This document shows, piece by piece, positions 16,647-24,432 of a stretch of DNA of 35,732 nucleotides; the first letter of the stretch is position 1, and every line of letters starts with the position of its first letter. This stretch comes from Gammaproteobacteria bacterium (GTDB taxonomy: Bacteria > Pseudomonadota > Gammaproteobacteria > HK1): NCBI GenBank assembly GCA_022826505.1, contig JAJDUQ010000039.1, forward strand, positions 1 through 35,732, read 5' to 3'. The position numbers were made by a program, and so were the translations under genes. Below the pieces are notes generated by a model. That model had not been told where the DNA came from, did not search any database, and saw only the letters and a list, made by a program, of their open reading frames with translations.

Positions 16647-17462
16647 TCAGTCGTCGCCGCGCTGCGACTTGAGCGCCTGCAAGTCCGCGCGCAGGGCCCG
16701 CACCTCGGCCAGGAGCTCGGCGTGTTCGGTGCGGCTCACCTGCGCGTGCTCCGCTTCCATGTCGTGGAAGCTCTGCATCGCGTTGACGACGACCCCGATG
16801 AAGAGATTGAGCATGGTGAACGTCGCGATGAGGATGAAGGGGACGAAGAACGCCCAGGCGTAGGGGTGGACCTCCATCACCGGGCGCACGATTCCCATCG
16901 ACCAGCTTTCGAGCGTCATGATCTGGAACAGTGAGTACAGGCTCTTCCACAGCGTCCCGAACCACTGCGGGAAGTCGCCTCCGAAGAGCTGCGTGGCCAT
17001 CACCCCGGCCACGTAGAACACGAGCGCGAGAATCGCGACCACGGCGCCGAGGCCGGGCAGCGCCGTAAGCAGCCCGCCGACGACCCGCCGCATCTGGGGT
17101 ACCGCGGTAATGAGCCGCAGCACCCTGAGCACCCGGAGCGCGCGCAATACCGAGAAGTTCTCCGTCGATGGCGCCAGCGCCAGCGCCACCACGACAAAGT
17201 CGAAGATGCTCCAGGGATCGCGAAAGAAGGCCCACCCGTAGGCCCCGATCCGGATCGCCAGCTCGGCCACGAATATCGCGAGCACCGCGTGGTCGAGAGC
17301 CACCAGCGCCGGGCCCGCGGCCGTCATGATGGCGGGAGAGGTCTCCAGGCCGAGGGTGATCGCGTTCACCACGATCAGCGCGATGATGGCGCGCTGGAAC
17401 CGGGAGTCTTCCGCGATCGTGGCGAGTCTTGCGCGAAAGGTCCGCGTGGAAAGTCCGGTCAT
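16647..17462 (-). CDS. Bacterial voltage-gated sodium channel (NaChBac/NavAb family)
   Basis: This 271-residue six-segment channel subunit is close in size to NavAb. S2 holds FVAELAIRI (E67) and S3 FDFVVVALAL (D88). The voltage sensor S4 has arginines every third residue: R107, R110, R113, R116 in VLRALRVLRVLRLI. The pore helix and filter read FQIMTLESWSMG, with TLESWS at 183-188, the signature of sodium-selective BacNav channels. S6 carries the FTMLNLFIGVVVNAM gate. The C-terminal tail (about 232-266) is a heptad-like coiled coil (AELLAEVRALRADLQALK) that should tetramerise the subunit. It lies alone, convergent with acetoacetyl-CoA synthetase. Roles shown elsewhere include motility and pH homeostasis; nothing here links it to one. 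Confidence 0.95.
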   Translation of the reverse strand: MTGLSTRTFRARLATIAEDSRFQRAIIALIVVNAITLGLETSPAIMTAAGPALVALDHAVLAIFVAELAIRIGAYGWAFFRDPWSIFDFVVVALALAPSTENFSVLRALRVLRVLRLITAVPQMRRVVGGLLTALPGLGAVVAILALVFYVAGVMATQLFGGDFPQWFGTLWKSLYSLFQIMTLESWSMGIVRPVMEVHPYAWAFFVPFILIATFTMLNLFIGVVVNAMQSFHDMEAEHAQVSRTEHAELLAEVRALRADLQALKSQRGDD

Positions 17463-17942
17463 GGGTTGCGTTCGTCCTTCGATTGCATTCTCGTGTCGTC
17501 GTGTTCACTCCGCCCGGCGTGTCATCCGCCTGCGGTGTCATTCGTCCGCCGCGTCGCCGGCGCCGGTCCCCGGCCGCCGCGACGATGCCGGGTGCTGTCC
17601 TCCGGGTGGAGCATCCGCCAGTGGAAACGTCGCCTCGATCGTGTAGCGCGCGCCCGAGGACCGCAACATGCTGGAGAAAGGGGTGAACGGCCTGCCTCAG
17701 CGGATCGGGCAACTGGAGCGCGACAAACAGACGTGGCACGGTTTGTCTTCTCCGGCCGGGGATCGGGCTCGGCCCGTTCGTCCGGATCGATTGGCCGCCA
17801 TCGCAGGCGCGGCATCGAGTCCGGGATTCGGGCTCTTGATCTTATGTCATCCGCGAGTGACAAATTGAGGGGGGTGTCGCAGCGGCGCCCGGCCGCTCGC
17901 GATGTGTGCGACCGACGTCTCCTCACCCGCACGGAGGTTCGG
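17463..17942. other. 480-nt intergenic region with no convincing gene
   Basis: This stretch separates the divergently transcribed sodium channel and membrane protein. Frames are open, as expected at this GC content, but none has family features or a good start. An in-frame ATG at 17844 could lengthen the membrane protein by 33 residues. Promoters for both flanking genes must lie here; I cannot identify them. Confidence 0.5.
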
Positions 17943-19427
17943 ATGCGAAGCCGCGATGTCCGCACTCGGACAGGTACCGGGGAGACCCGCCCGGCAACGA
18001 CGGCGGGGCTGAATCGCGTCACCGCCGCCGCCGGGCTCGGGGCGCTCGCCGCCTCCCTTGCGCCCGCGGTCCTGGCGCACGCCGGCGAACGCGGCTTCAT
18101 CATGCTGCTGCCGACCGGACTGTTCCAGGCCGGGGGGACGATCGCGGTCGCGGTGTCGTTCCTGGTCGCGGTCTCGATTCGAGCCTCGACGATGCGCCGC
18201 GCCATCGAGTCCGCTCGCCGGTCGCTGTTCTCCGTGCCCCGGGGAGTCCCGGGACTGAACGCGGCGGCCTCGGCGGTGCTCGTCGCGCTCGTCGTCGCGG
18301 GCTTCGCGGGCAGTCGCGACCCGCTCGCGAACCCGCTTCCGCTCTCGGTGTGGACGCTGATGTGGGTGGGTCTGACCTTCGCCCACGCGGTGCTCGGCTT
18401 CGTGTGGCCGCTTGTCAATCCATGGACGGCCCCGGCACGGCTGGTGCGTCGTGCCCTTGGCCGGACCGCCGGCGACGATGCCGGGGTGCTTGCGTGGCCC
18501 GATGCGCTCGGGAGCTGGCCGGCCGTCGGCCTGCTGCTGCTCTTCGCGTGGTTCGAGCTCGTCCATCCCGCTCCGCAGGACCCCGCCATCCTGGCCTTTG
18601 CCGCTGTCGGATACTCCGTCTTCACGGTGGCCGGCATGGTGCTGTTCGGAAACGAGGCGTGGGAGCGCCACGTCGAGATCTTCTCGCGGTTCTTCCGCAT
18701 CGTGAGCTGGATCGCGCCGCTCGGCACCGTGGAGGAGGGCGGCACGCGCCGGCTGCGGGTGACGATTCCCGGCGCGCGGCTGCTCGGTGTCGACGCGCTC
18801 CCCGCCGCCGGGGTGGTCTTCGTGGTGGTGGCGCTGGCCACGGTCTCGTTCGACGGGCTCTCGCGCACCTTCTGGTGGCTCGATCTGGTGGGCGAGAATC
18901 CACTGGAGCACCCGGGGCGTACCGCGCTCGTTGCGCGTAACACCCTCGGGCTGGCCGGCGCCGCGGCGGGGTTGCTCGCGGCCTACGCGGTAACCGCCAC
19001 GGCCGGGGCGCGGTGGTCCGGATCGTCCGTCGCCGCCGCGCTCCGACGATTCGTCGTCTCCATCGTCCCCATCGCGTTCGGCTACCACTTCGCCCACTAC
19101 CTGCCGTCGTTCCTCGTCGATGCGCAGTACGCGCTGAAGGCGCTCTCCGACCCCCTGGACCTCGGCTGGAACCTCCTCGGCACGCGCGACCTCCACGTCA
19201 CCGCCTCCTTCCTCACCCACCACGCCTCGGTGGAGCTGATCTGGTACGCGCAGACCGCCGCCATCGTGGCCGCGCACGTGGCCGCGGTCGTGGTCCTGCA
19301 CGCTCTCGCGGGGGAGTCCCGCGAGGGGCGGATGGCGACGATACGCGGCGAGATTCCCCTCACGGCGCTGATGATCGGCTACACGCTCTTCGGTCTCTGG
19401 CTGCTCTCGACGCCGGTGGCGGCCTGA
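17943..19427 (+). CDS. Polytopic membrane protein of uncharacterised family (often labelled 'fenitrothion hydrolase')
   Basis: This 494-residue protein has about 11 hydrophobic segments (near 22-46, 55-79, 106-124, 135-157, 190-207, 214-236, 285-303, 332-353, 366-388, 431-455, 471-491). Marker stretches are HAGERG at 46-51 after the first segment, FVWPLVNPW (153-161), LLFAWFELVHP (200-209), YHFAHYLPSFL (381-391) and PLTALMIGYTLFGLWLL (472-488). I recall this pattern from a family of proteins that databases sometimes name fenitrothion hydrolase; it has none of the motifs of a soluble organophosphate hydrolase, so I would not trust that function. Membrane-embedded histidines (H382, H385) and conserved WF/NPW groups hint at a metal or haem ligand role, which is speculation. 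GGAGG lies 5 nt before the ATG. It is probably monocistronic. Confidence 0.8.
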   Translation: MRSRDVRTRTGTGETRPATTAGLNRVTAAAGLGALAASLAPAVLAHAGERGFIMLLPTGLFQAGGTIAVAVSFLVAVSIRASTMRRAIESARRSLFSVPRGVPGLNAAASAVLVALVVAGFAGSRDPLANPLPLSVWTLMWVGLTFAHAVLGFVWPLVNPWTAPARLVRRALGRTAGDDAGVLAWPDALGSWPAVGLLLLFAWFELVHPAPQDPAILAFAAVGYSVFTVAGMVLFGNEAWERHVEIFSRFFRIVSWIAPLGTVEEGGTRRLRVTIPGARLLGVDALPAAGVVFVVVALATVSFDGLSRTFWWLDLVGENPLEHPGRTALVARNTLGLAGAAAGLLAAYAVTATAGARWSGSSVAAALRRFVVSIVPIAFGYHFAHYLPSFLVDAQYALKALSDPLDLGWNLLGTRDLHVTASFLTHHASVELIWYAQTAAIVAAHVAAVVVLHALAGESREGRMATIRGEIPLTALMIGYTLFGLWLLSTPVAA

Positions 19428-19710
19428 ACCGCTCCGAGACCCATCGCGGGGTTGCGACGCATCGGAGCCCCTGCAGGTCTCGTTTCCCGTCGTTCGGCGA
19501 GCCGGAGAAGCAGCGTTCGGCGGGGTCGGAGGATGGAGCGCGGGGCGGCCGCCCCCGACATGATGTCCTTCCCCGTCGAGCCGGCGCTTTCGGGACGCCG
19601 AGCCGGACTCCGGCCCGCGTCTCACCGGGCTGCCGAACAGAGGCCCCACCGGGCGGGAGGGGCGTGGCGCCACTCCGGCGCAAGACGGTCCTGCCAACGT
19701 CTAGTGCAAG

Positions 19711-19734
19711 GTAATGACGTAATACTGTAACAGT
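19711..19734 (+). promoter_or_regulatory. Three 8-nt direct repeats, probable operator
   Basis: GTAATGAC, GTAATACT and GTAACAGT follow one another exactly, so GTAA recurs every 8 nt. The last two overlap the palindrome ACTGTAACAGT (19724-19734). The array ends 12 nt upstream of a TATACT box, the position of the -35 region, which itself is poor; an activator or repressor is therefore likely. Read on the minus strand, 19719-19731 is GTTACAGTATTAC, which matches 10 of 12 fixed positions of the gamma-proteobacterial Zur consensus GTTATAnTATAAC; this is a weak resemblance. Confidence 0.5.
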
Positions 19735-19746
19735 CCTCGGCGTGAC

Positions 19747-19752
19747 TATACT
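19747..19752 (+). promoter_or_regulatory. Candidate -10 box (TATACT) for the cyclase-family gene
   Basis: TATACT differs from TATAAT at one base. It lies 50 nt before the ATG at 19803, in a locally AT-richer patch, with no good -35 hexamer at 16-18 nt upstream. The -35 zone is instead occupied by the direct-repeat operator candidate. Confidence 0.55.
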
Positions 19753-19802
19753 CGAAAGGTCCGTGATGTCGCGGGCACCGAGAACCCGATGGAGACAGGC
19801 CA

Positions 19803-20876
19803 ATGAACAGGAAATCGATCTCAGCCGCATCCGCCCTGGCCGGCGCCGTCGCGCTCGCCGGCGTCCTCGTCGCCGGCACCGCCCAGGCGGCATGCGAAGA
19901 CGACTGGAAGGAATGCGCCGGCAAGCCGTGGGTGGACGGCGACGTGATGGACACCCCCATGGGCAGTATCTGGTGGCCGCATGCCATCTGGGGAGAGGGC
20001 GATCAGGCCGGCTCGACCAACTGGTACAAGAAGCCCGAGGTGGTCGCGCGCGCCATGTCCGTCGTCCGTGCAGGGAAGACCTACAAGCTCGGCCACGAGT
20101 ACCACTCCGGCATGCCGATGTTCGGCGAGCGCAAGTGGGTCATCCGCATTCCCGCTTCCCCGACCGGTGGTCCCTTCGGTGCGAACCAGATCGTGTGGCA
20201 CGACGAGTTTCTCGCCACCGAGATCGGTCAGGCCGGGACCCAGTTCGACGGTCTCGGGCACGTCGGCGTCCAGGTTGGCGCCGACGGCGACAAGGCGAAC
20301 ATGCGCTTCTACAACGGCTACACGGTTCTGGAGATGCAGGGAGCCTACGGGCTCCAGCAGCTCGGCACGGAGAAGCTGCATCCTATCGTCGCGCGAGGGA
20401 TCCTCATCGACTTCACACTGGTCCACGGCGACATGGAGCACGGTACCTGCGCCAACATGGATGATCTGAAGATGGTGCTGGAGAAGCAGGAAATGGCGGC
20501 CTTCCAGTTCATGGAAGGCGACGCGCTGCTATTCCGCTACAACTGGGAGCGGCATTGGGACGATCCGGCAGCCTACAATCAGGGGACTCCGGGCATCTGC
20601 ATGGACGTCGCGCGCTGGGTGGCGGAAGACGTGAAGGCAGGCGTGGTCGCCGGCGACACCTGGCCGGCCACCGATCCGGTTCCTTACCCGGACGAGCCGG
20701 CCTGCGCGTTCTGCGTCCACAACTACCTGCAGACACGCCACGGCATCGTCACCCAGGAGAATCTGGCTCTGACCCAGCTCGCGGAAGACAAGGCATATGT
20801 ATTCGCGTACCTTTACTCGCCGTCACCGATCCGCGGTGGAACCGGCTCGCACGGTTCGCCGATTGCGGTGAGATAG
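19803..20876 (+). CDS. Periplasmic cyclase-family (kynurenine-formamidase-like) hydrolase
   Basis: This 357-residue protein has a Sec signal peptide (MNRKSIS, hydrophobic core, cleavage after AQA near residue 29). The mature part belongs to the putative-cyclase family, whose best-known member is the metal-dependent kynurenine formamidase. The family metal motif HxGTHxDxPxH appears here in the variant GTQFDGLGH (145-153), and HSGMP (101-105) corresponds to the family's first metal-side motif. RGILIDF (near 198-204) and GDALLFRYNW (near 240-249) are also family-like. Replacement of the first motif histidine by Gln also occurs in other long members, so the enzyme need not be inactive. Export sets it apart from the cytosolic formamidases. 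A strong hairpin follows 28 nt after the stop, and a DUF3299 gene comes next. The substrate is unknown. Confidence 0.85.
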   Translation: MNRKSISAASALAGAVALAGVLVAGTAQAACEDDWKECAGKPWVDGDVMDTPMGSIWWPHAIWGEGDQAGSTNWYKKPEVVARAMSVVRAGKTYKLGHEYHSGMPMFGERKWVIRIPASPTGGPFGANQIVWHDEFLATEIGQAGTQFDGLGHVGVQVGADGDKANMRFYNGYTVLEMQGAYGLQQLGTEKLHPIVARGILIDFTLVHGDMEHGTCANMDDLKMVLEKQEMAAFQFMEGDALLFRYNWERHWDDPAAYNQGTPGICMDVARWVAEDVKAGVVAGDTWPATDPVPYPDEPACAFCVHNYLQTRHGIVTQENLALTQLAEDKAYVFAYLYSPSPIRGGTGSHGSPIAVR

Positions 20877-20904
20877 GCGTGATGAGATAGGTATCCGGAG
20901 CGTG

Positions 20905-20938
20905 CCGAAGCCGGGGCGAGCAGTTCGCCCCGCTTCGG
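20905..20938 (+). terminator. Strong hairpin after the cyclase-family gene
   Basis: CCGAAGCCGGGGCGA (20905-20919) pairs with TCGCCCCGCTTCGG (20925-20938): 14 bp with one bulged C and the loop GCAGT. It starts 28 nt after the stop. No T run follows, so it may terminate only partly and leave some read-through into the DUF3299 gene. Confidence 0.6.
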
Positions 20939-21071
20939 CCGCGACGGAACCCCACCGCCCGCATTCGGCTGCACGAGGGAAAGGCGCGCGACCCGGCACT
21001 TTCCGCAAGTCTCCCGGAGCCCGGTACATGGCGACCGTCCGCAGCCCTCGAATTCGGAACCACGTCGCATC

Positions 21072-21593
21072 ATGAACAACAGGGTCCGCACCATCGTCGT
21101 ATCCGTCGCCTTGTGCGGCATGGTCCTCGCGGTCCCGGCCGCCGCACTGGGTCTGTTCGGCAACCGCGCCACCGACGAGATCCCCGGCCACACCACCCAC
21201 AACCAGGCGCCCTATGCGCCTGCCGCCGCGCTCTCCTGGGAGGAGCTCATGGCCCTGGAAGTCAGGGTCGAGACCCCGGCCCCGCTCCAGACCGTGTTTC
21301 ACGTCTCCTATCCCGACTCCGTGATGGCAAAGGACGGCGCCGTGGTCCGTATCAAGGGCTTCATGTATCCGCTCGAAGCGGGGGAGACGCATACCTATTT
21401 CCTGCTGAGTGCGCTTCCGCCGAGCTGCCCCTTCTGCCTCCCGGCGAGCTCACGTGGACTCATCGAGGTGAAGTGCGAGAAGGGAGTTCGTTACACCCTG
21501 GAGCCGGTGCTCCTGGAAGGGCGATTCGAGCTGCTCGAAGACGCTGCCACGGGCCTCCACTATCGGCTCGACAACGCGCGCGCGGCAAGCTGA
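21072..21593 (+). CDS. DUF3299-type exported protein
   Basis: This 173-residue protein has an N-terminal signal peptide (TIVVSVALCGMVLAVPAAA, cleavage near residue 25). The DUF3299 core is recognisable: VVRIKGFMYPLEAGETHTYFLLSALPPSCPFCLPASSRGLIEV (about 91-133), with a CxxC pair at C119 and C122 and further C135. GHTTHNQ near 39-45 could help bind metal. In Pseudomonas aeruginosa a DUF3299 gene (PA4066) lies in a zinc-responsive operon with an ABC ATPase and an FtsX-like permease, and such a pair is encoded 1.5 kb away here on the other strand. That makes a periplasmic metal-homeostasis role plausible, but it is inferred. The ATG at 21072 has no strong ribosome site. Confidence 0.8.
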   Translation: MNNRVRTIVVSVALCGMVLAVPAAALGLFGNRATDEIPGHTTHNQAPYAPAAALSWEELMALEVRVETPAPLQTVFHVSYPDSVMAKDGAVVRIKGFMYPLEAGETHTYFLLSALPPSCPFCLPASSRGLIEVKCEKGVRYTLEPVLLEGRFELLEDAATGLHYRLDNARAAS

Positions 21594-21793
21594 GATCTGC
21601 AAGCCACAGGTTGTACGGGACGTTGGTGTTGCTGTTCCGGAGCGTGGAGGGTGCTGGAACAGGAGAAGGCCTGTCGAGTTGGGACAATGTCGTGACCGGC
21701 ATTCGGCAGTTCCTTGACGCGCGGCCCGGTGCCGCCGGTGGGCAAACAGTCAGGCGACGTATCTGCCGAAGAGCAAGAGCAGTGAGCCATATA

Positions 21794-22975
21794 ATGTTGC
21801 CAACTGAACCTGGGGAGATCTCGCTTCTACGGGAGGGCGCGCTTGGCACGTGGCAAGGTGATTCTCGTCAGCGTCCCGAGGTCGGAGCGACGACGGCGAA
21901 GAGTACAAGGACACGAGCGAGCCTGTGTGGTGTGGTTTTCGTCGCCGCGACGGTATCGCTCGCCTGCGTCGCCGACGATCGTCCGCCCACGATGCTGGCC
22001 ATGCTGGAAGGACTCTCCGCCGGCCGGGGTTTGCCAGTCCAGGCACACGATTCCGTGTCCGGCGAACCTTCCACACTGGCGGCATTGCTGCCCGTTCCGT
22101 CGAATGTGTTCTCGCCATTGTCCACGGCGATCTACCGAGTCATGTTATCGGCGCAGGACAAGAAGAGCCTGACGATTTCGGGCAAGTCCGGAATGGAAGC
22201 AATCCAGGGCGATGGTCGCGGGGGGTTTCGGGTGCTCTTTCTCCTGGAGGGCATGGAGCACAATGTCCACTTCGCAGCGGGCGACTACGGTGCCAGCTCG
22301 GAGTTTCCCCACTTGTTCTGGAAGGAGGTCAACGGATACGAGTCCTTCATGTGGTCCTACACCGATTCGTTCGACGATCCGAAAAGGGACGACGGCTCCA
22401 CGGAATTTTCGTACTTCGATGCAAATGGATTCGTGAACTGGCGGGGTGACGCGGATGCGGGCGAGGGGTCTACCGGTCTTTCCGTGTATGGAGCCCAGAC
22501 CATGCCCGCCAACCTGCCGCTCTCCGCCGTGTACGAGGGGCGCCTGAGGGGTTACGTCTGGTACAGGAACGCACCGGGCTTCCCGGATTTCTTCTCCAGT
22601 ACCTCAATCCGGGGAGACCTGACCCTCGAGGCGGATTTCGGCCGGGACCGCGTCAGTGGGCAGATTGACGCCATCCGGTTCGCGGCTCCGTCGAAGCGAA
22701 ATGACTACACGCGCCTTTCCGCCGGCAATCAGATTCTCATCGAGTCCACCGGTGGGAGCGGAGGCCTGTTTACCGGTGGACTGAAGGGACGGGATACCAA
22801 GCCGCGTCCGAATCTCTCTCGGAGCGTCGCGGGGTTCGAAGGTGACATGTTGATCGAATTCTACGGTCCGGCCGCGGAGGAGGTTGGCGTCGTACTGAGC
22901 GCCGTCCGGGCCCTGGACGGAACGGTGATGTACGGTTTCATCGGTGGAAGGAAAACCGATTCCCGCAATAACTGA
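21794..22975 (+). CDS. TbpB-like (transferrin-binding-protein-like) beta-barrel surface protein
   Basis: This protein has 393 residues from ATG 21794. The C-terminal third has the TbpB-type barrel pattern: AVYEGRLRGYVWYR, RGDLTLEADFGRDRVSGQIDAI, LFTGGLKG and FEGDMLIEFYGPAAEEVGVVLSA, then GFIGGRK. That alternation of GxxxG turns and the FYGPxAxEVG box is typical of this family of surface-exposed outer-membrane lipoproteins and haem/metal-related relatives. A hydrophobic export segment (LCGVVFVAATVSLACVADD) is present but starts only near residue 44, and the lipobox around C58 (VSLAC) is imperfect. The true start is thus uncertain; no better start codon is visible in frame. It is unusual for such a protein to sit between DUF3299 and a LolD/FtsX transporter. 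No Slam exporter or TonB receptor gene is nearby. Confidence 0.75.
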   Translation: MLPTEPGEISLLREGALGTWQGDSRQRPEVGATTAKSTRTRASLCGVVFVAATVSLACVADDRPPTMLAMLEGLSAGRGLPVQAHDSVSGEPSTLAALLPVPSNVFSPLSTAIYRVMLSAQDKKSLTISGKSGMEAIQGDGRGGFRVLFLLEGMEHNVHFAAGDYGASSEFPHLFWKEVNGYESFMWSYTDSFDDPKRDDGSTEFSYFDANGFVNWRGDADAGEGSTGLSVYGAQTMPANLPLSAVYEGRLRGYVWYRNAPGFPDFFSSTSIRGDLTLEADFGRDRVSGQIDAIRFAAPSKRNDYTRLSAGNQILIESTGGSGGLFTGGLKGRDTKPRPNLSRSVAGFEGDMLIEFYGPAAEEVGVVLSAVRALDGTVMYGFIGGRKTDSRNN

Positions 22976-23002
22976 GTCGCGGTGGATCCGGGCTGGCGCA
23001 GC

Positions 23003-23034
23003 GACCGCGCGCCGTGGATTGGACTCGCGCGGTC
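23003..23034. terminator. Hairpin between convergent TbpB-like and permease genes
   Basis: GACCGCGCG (23003-23011) pairs exactly with CGCGCGGTC (23026-23034) around a 14-nt loop. It lies in the 101-nt gap where two transcripts converge, so it could serve as a shared terminator. No T run is seen on either strand. Confidence 0.5.
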
Positions 23035-23076
23035 TGCTCCTCCAGCGTGGGCGCCCATCGTACCCGCTCCATCGCC

Positions 23077-24432
23077 TTACCTGCTTTCCGCCAGGAGCGA
23101 GACCACGTCCAACCGATAGGCGCGCAACGCCGGTACGGTCGAGGCGGCGAGCGCAATCAGCACGGCACCTGCGACGACCAGGCCTTCCTCGGGCACCCAT
23201 CCCAGCGTACCGACCGACACCGAGCGGGCCCGTTCGAGCCATTCGGCCGCGAGCCACCCTGCCGCGTGGCCGAGCGCGACGCCGATCGCCGTCCCGGTGG
23301 CGCCGAGCACTGCGCCCTGGACGAGGACAAAGCGCAGGATTCGCCCCCGGGTCGCCCCCAGGGTGCGCATGACCGCGAGGTCGTAGCGCTGCTCGTGCAT
23401 CGCATGCCAGAGCGCGATGAAGAGGCTCAGGGCGGAGGCGGCGACGAGTATCGCCGCGAATGCGCGGAACACGTCGAGCCCGGTGCCGATGAGCAGGAAC
23501 AGCCGAGCCGTCTCCAGTGCCGGCGAGGCTGCCTGGAGCGCAGTTCCGGAGTTGATGGCTCGTGGGAGCGTGAGCGCGGCGAGCGGCGTGCGGTACCTGA
23601 CGAGGAGCGCGGTGATCTCGCCGTCTCCGGTGGGAAGGCCCGGAATCGTTCCGCTGGCGTTCGACGGTCCCGCCGATACCGACGATTCGGATTCGCCGGC
23701 CTGTTTCACGTGCGTCTCGCGGGTGTCGTGAGCGCCTTCGCCCGCGTCGTCGCCGGGGACGTTCCCAGTGCCCTGTCCGGCGGACACGGCTCCGGTGGCG
23801 CCGTGAACCGCGTGGACCATCCACACCGACTCGCTGTCGACGAGGATGAGCCGGTCGAGCACGGTGCCGGTCTCCCGCAGCACCCCGACGACCTCGAACG
23901 GGTGCTCGCCGTGGAGGAACTCCGAACCGCCAGCGCCGCCTCCGAGCCCGTGCGCCCCGACGAACGCTTCCCCGGTGCGGAGCTTCGTGTCGCGCGCCGC
24001 GCGCGAGCCGAGCACGGCCTCCATCGGTCGTTCCCACAGGCGTCCGTGCGCGATCCGACCACCGTAGTGGCTCACGTAGCCGTGCGTCGTGCCGACGATT
24101 CGGAAGCCTCCATAGGCATCTCCGAGCGACAGCGGAATCACCCCCGCCACCATCGGGTGGCGGGCGATGTCCCTGAGCTTCGGGAGGCGGACGTTCCCGG
24201 TCGGGACGTCGGCGTGGAATACCGCGGAGAGGACGAGCTGCAGGCCGCTGCCCTTGGCCCCCACCACCAGATCGATGCCGCGCGCGTCGCGTCCGAGGCG
24301 GTCTTCGAGGGCGCGCTGGAAGAGGAGCACCACGACGACGGTGGCGATCCCGAGGGCGAGCAGCAGCACCGTCAGTACCGCCGGCAACGGCCGGCGGCGC
24401 ACGGTGCGGGCACCAAGCAGGAACGAATTCAC
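23077..24432 (-). CDS. FtsX-like ABC transporter permease
   Basis: This 451-residue permease has one N-terminal segment (RPLPAVLTVLLLALGIATVVVVLLF), a large periplasmic domain and three C-terminal segments, the MacB/FtsX/LolC layout. The periplasmic part starts with GIDLVVGAKGSGLQLVLSAVFHADVPTGNV, a motif of the subgroup found beside DUF3299 genes. A low-complexity loop rich in Gly, Asp, Glu and His (GTGNVPGDDAGEGAHDTRETH) interrupts the domain; similar loops in relatives may bind metal. The C-terminal core has QRYDLAVMRTLGATRGRILRFVLVQGAVLG, the FtsX coupling region. GTG at 24432 overlaps the ATPase stop (GTGA), so translation is coupled. It is likely a mechanotransmission-type or lipoprotein-type transporter rather than an importer. 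Confidence 0.88.
   Translation of the reverse strand: MNSFLLGARTVRRRPLPAVLTVLLLALGIATVVVVLLFQRALEDRLGRDARGIDLVVGAKGSGLQLVLSAVFHADVPTGNVRLPKLRDIARHPMVAGVIPLSLGDAYGGFRIVGTTHGYVSHYGGRIAHGRLWERPMEAVLGSRAARDTKLRTGEAFVGAHGLGGGAGGSEFLHGEHPFEVVGVLRETGTVLDRLILVDSESVWMVHAVHGATGAVSAGQGTGNVPGDDAGEGAHDTRETHVKQAGESESSVSAGPSNASGTIPGLPTGDGEITALLVRYRTPLAALTLPRAINSGTALQAASPALETARLFLLIGTGLDVFRAFAAILVAASALSLFIALWHAMHEQRYDLAVMRTLGATRGRILRFVLVQGAVLGATGTAIGVALGHAAGWLAAEWLERARSVSVGTLGWVPEEGLVVAGAVLIALAASTVPALRAYRLDVVSLLAESR

Larger units (their letters stand above)
19428..19802. other. 375-nt intergenic region upstream of the cyclase-family gene
   Basis: It holds no convincing gene. A perfect 14-nt palindrome GGGGCGGCCGCCCC lies at 19542-19555, within 130 nt of the upstream stop, and may help end that transcript. 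The right end becomes AT-richer and carries the promoter and repeated motif described separately. Confidence 0.5.

Noticed and set aside
17844-17942. N-terminal extension of the membrane protein from ATG 17844
   Set aside because: The later ATG at 17943 has a strong GGAGG site 5 nt upstream, and the extension has no signal or segment character.
19719-19731. A bona fide Zur box
   Set aside because: The likeness is to a gamma-proteobacterial consensus with two mismatches and poor dyad symmetry; kept only as a hint within the operator finding.
21594-21793. Possible transposase or gene remnant before the TbpB-like gene
   Set aside because: No readable frame with family sequence; only a 7-bp inverted repeat (CTGTTCC/GGAACAG) is seen.
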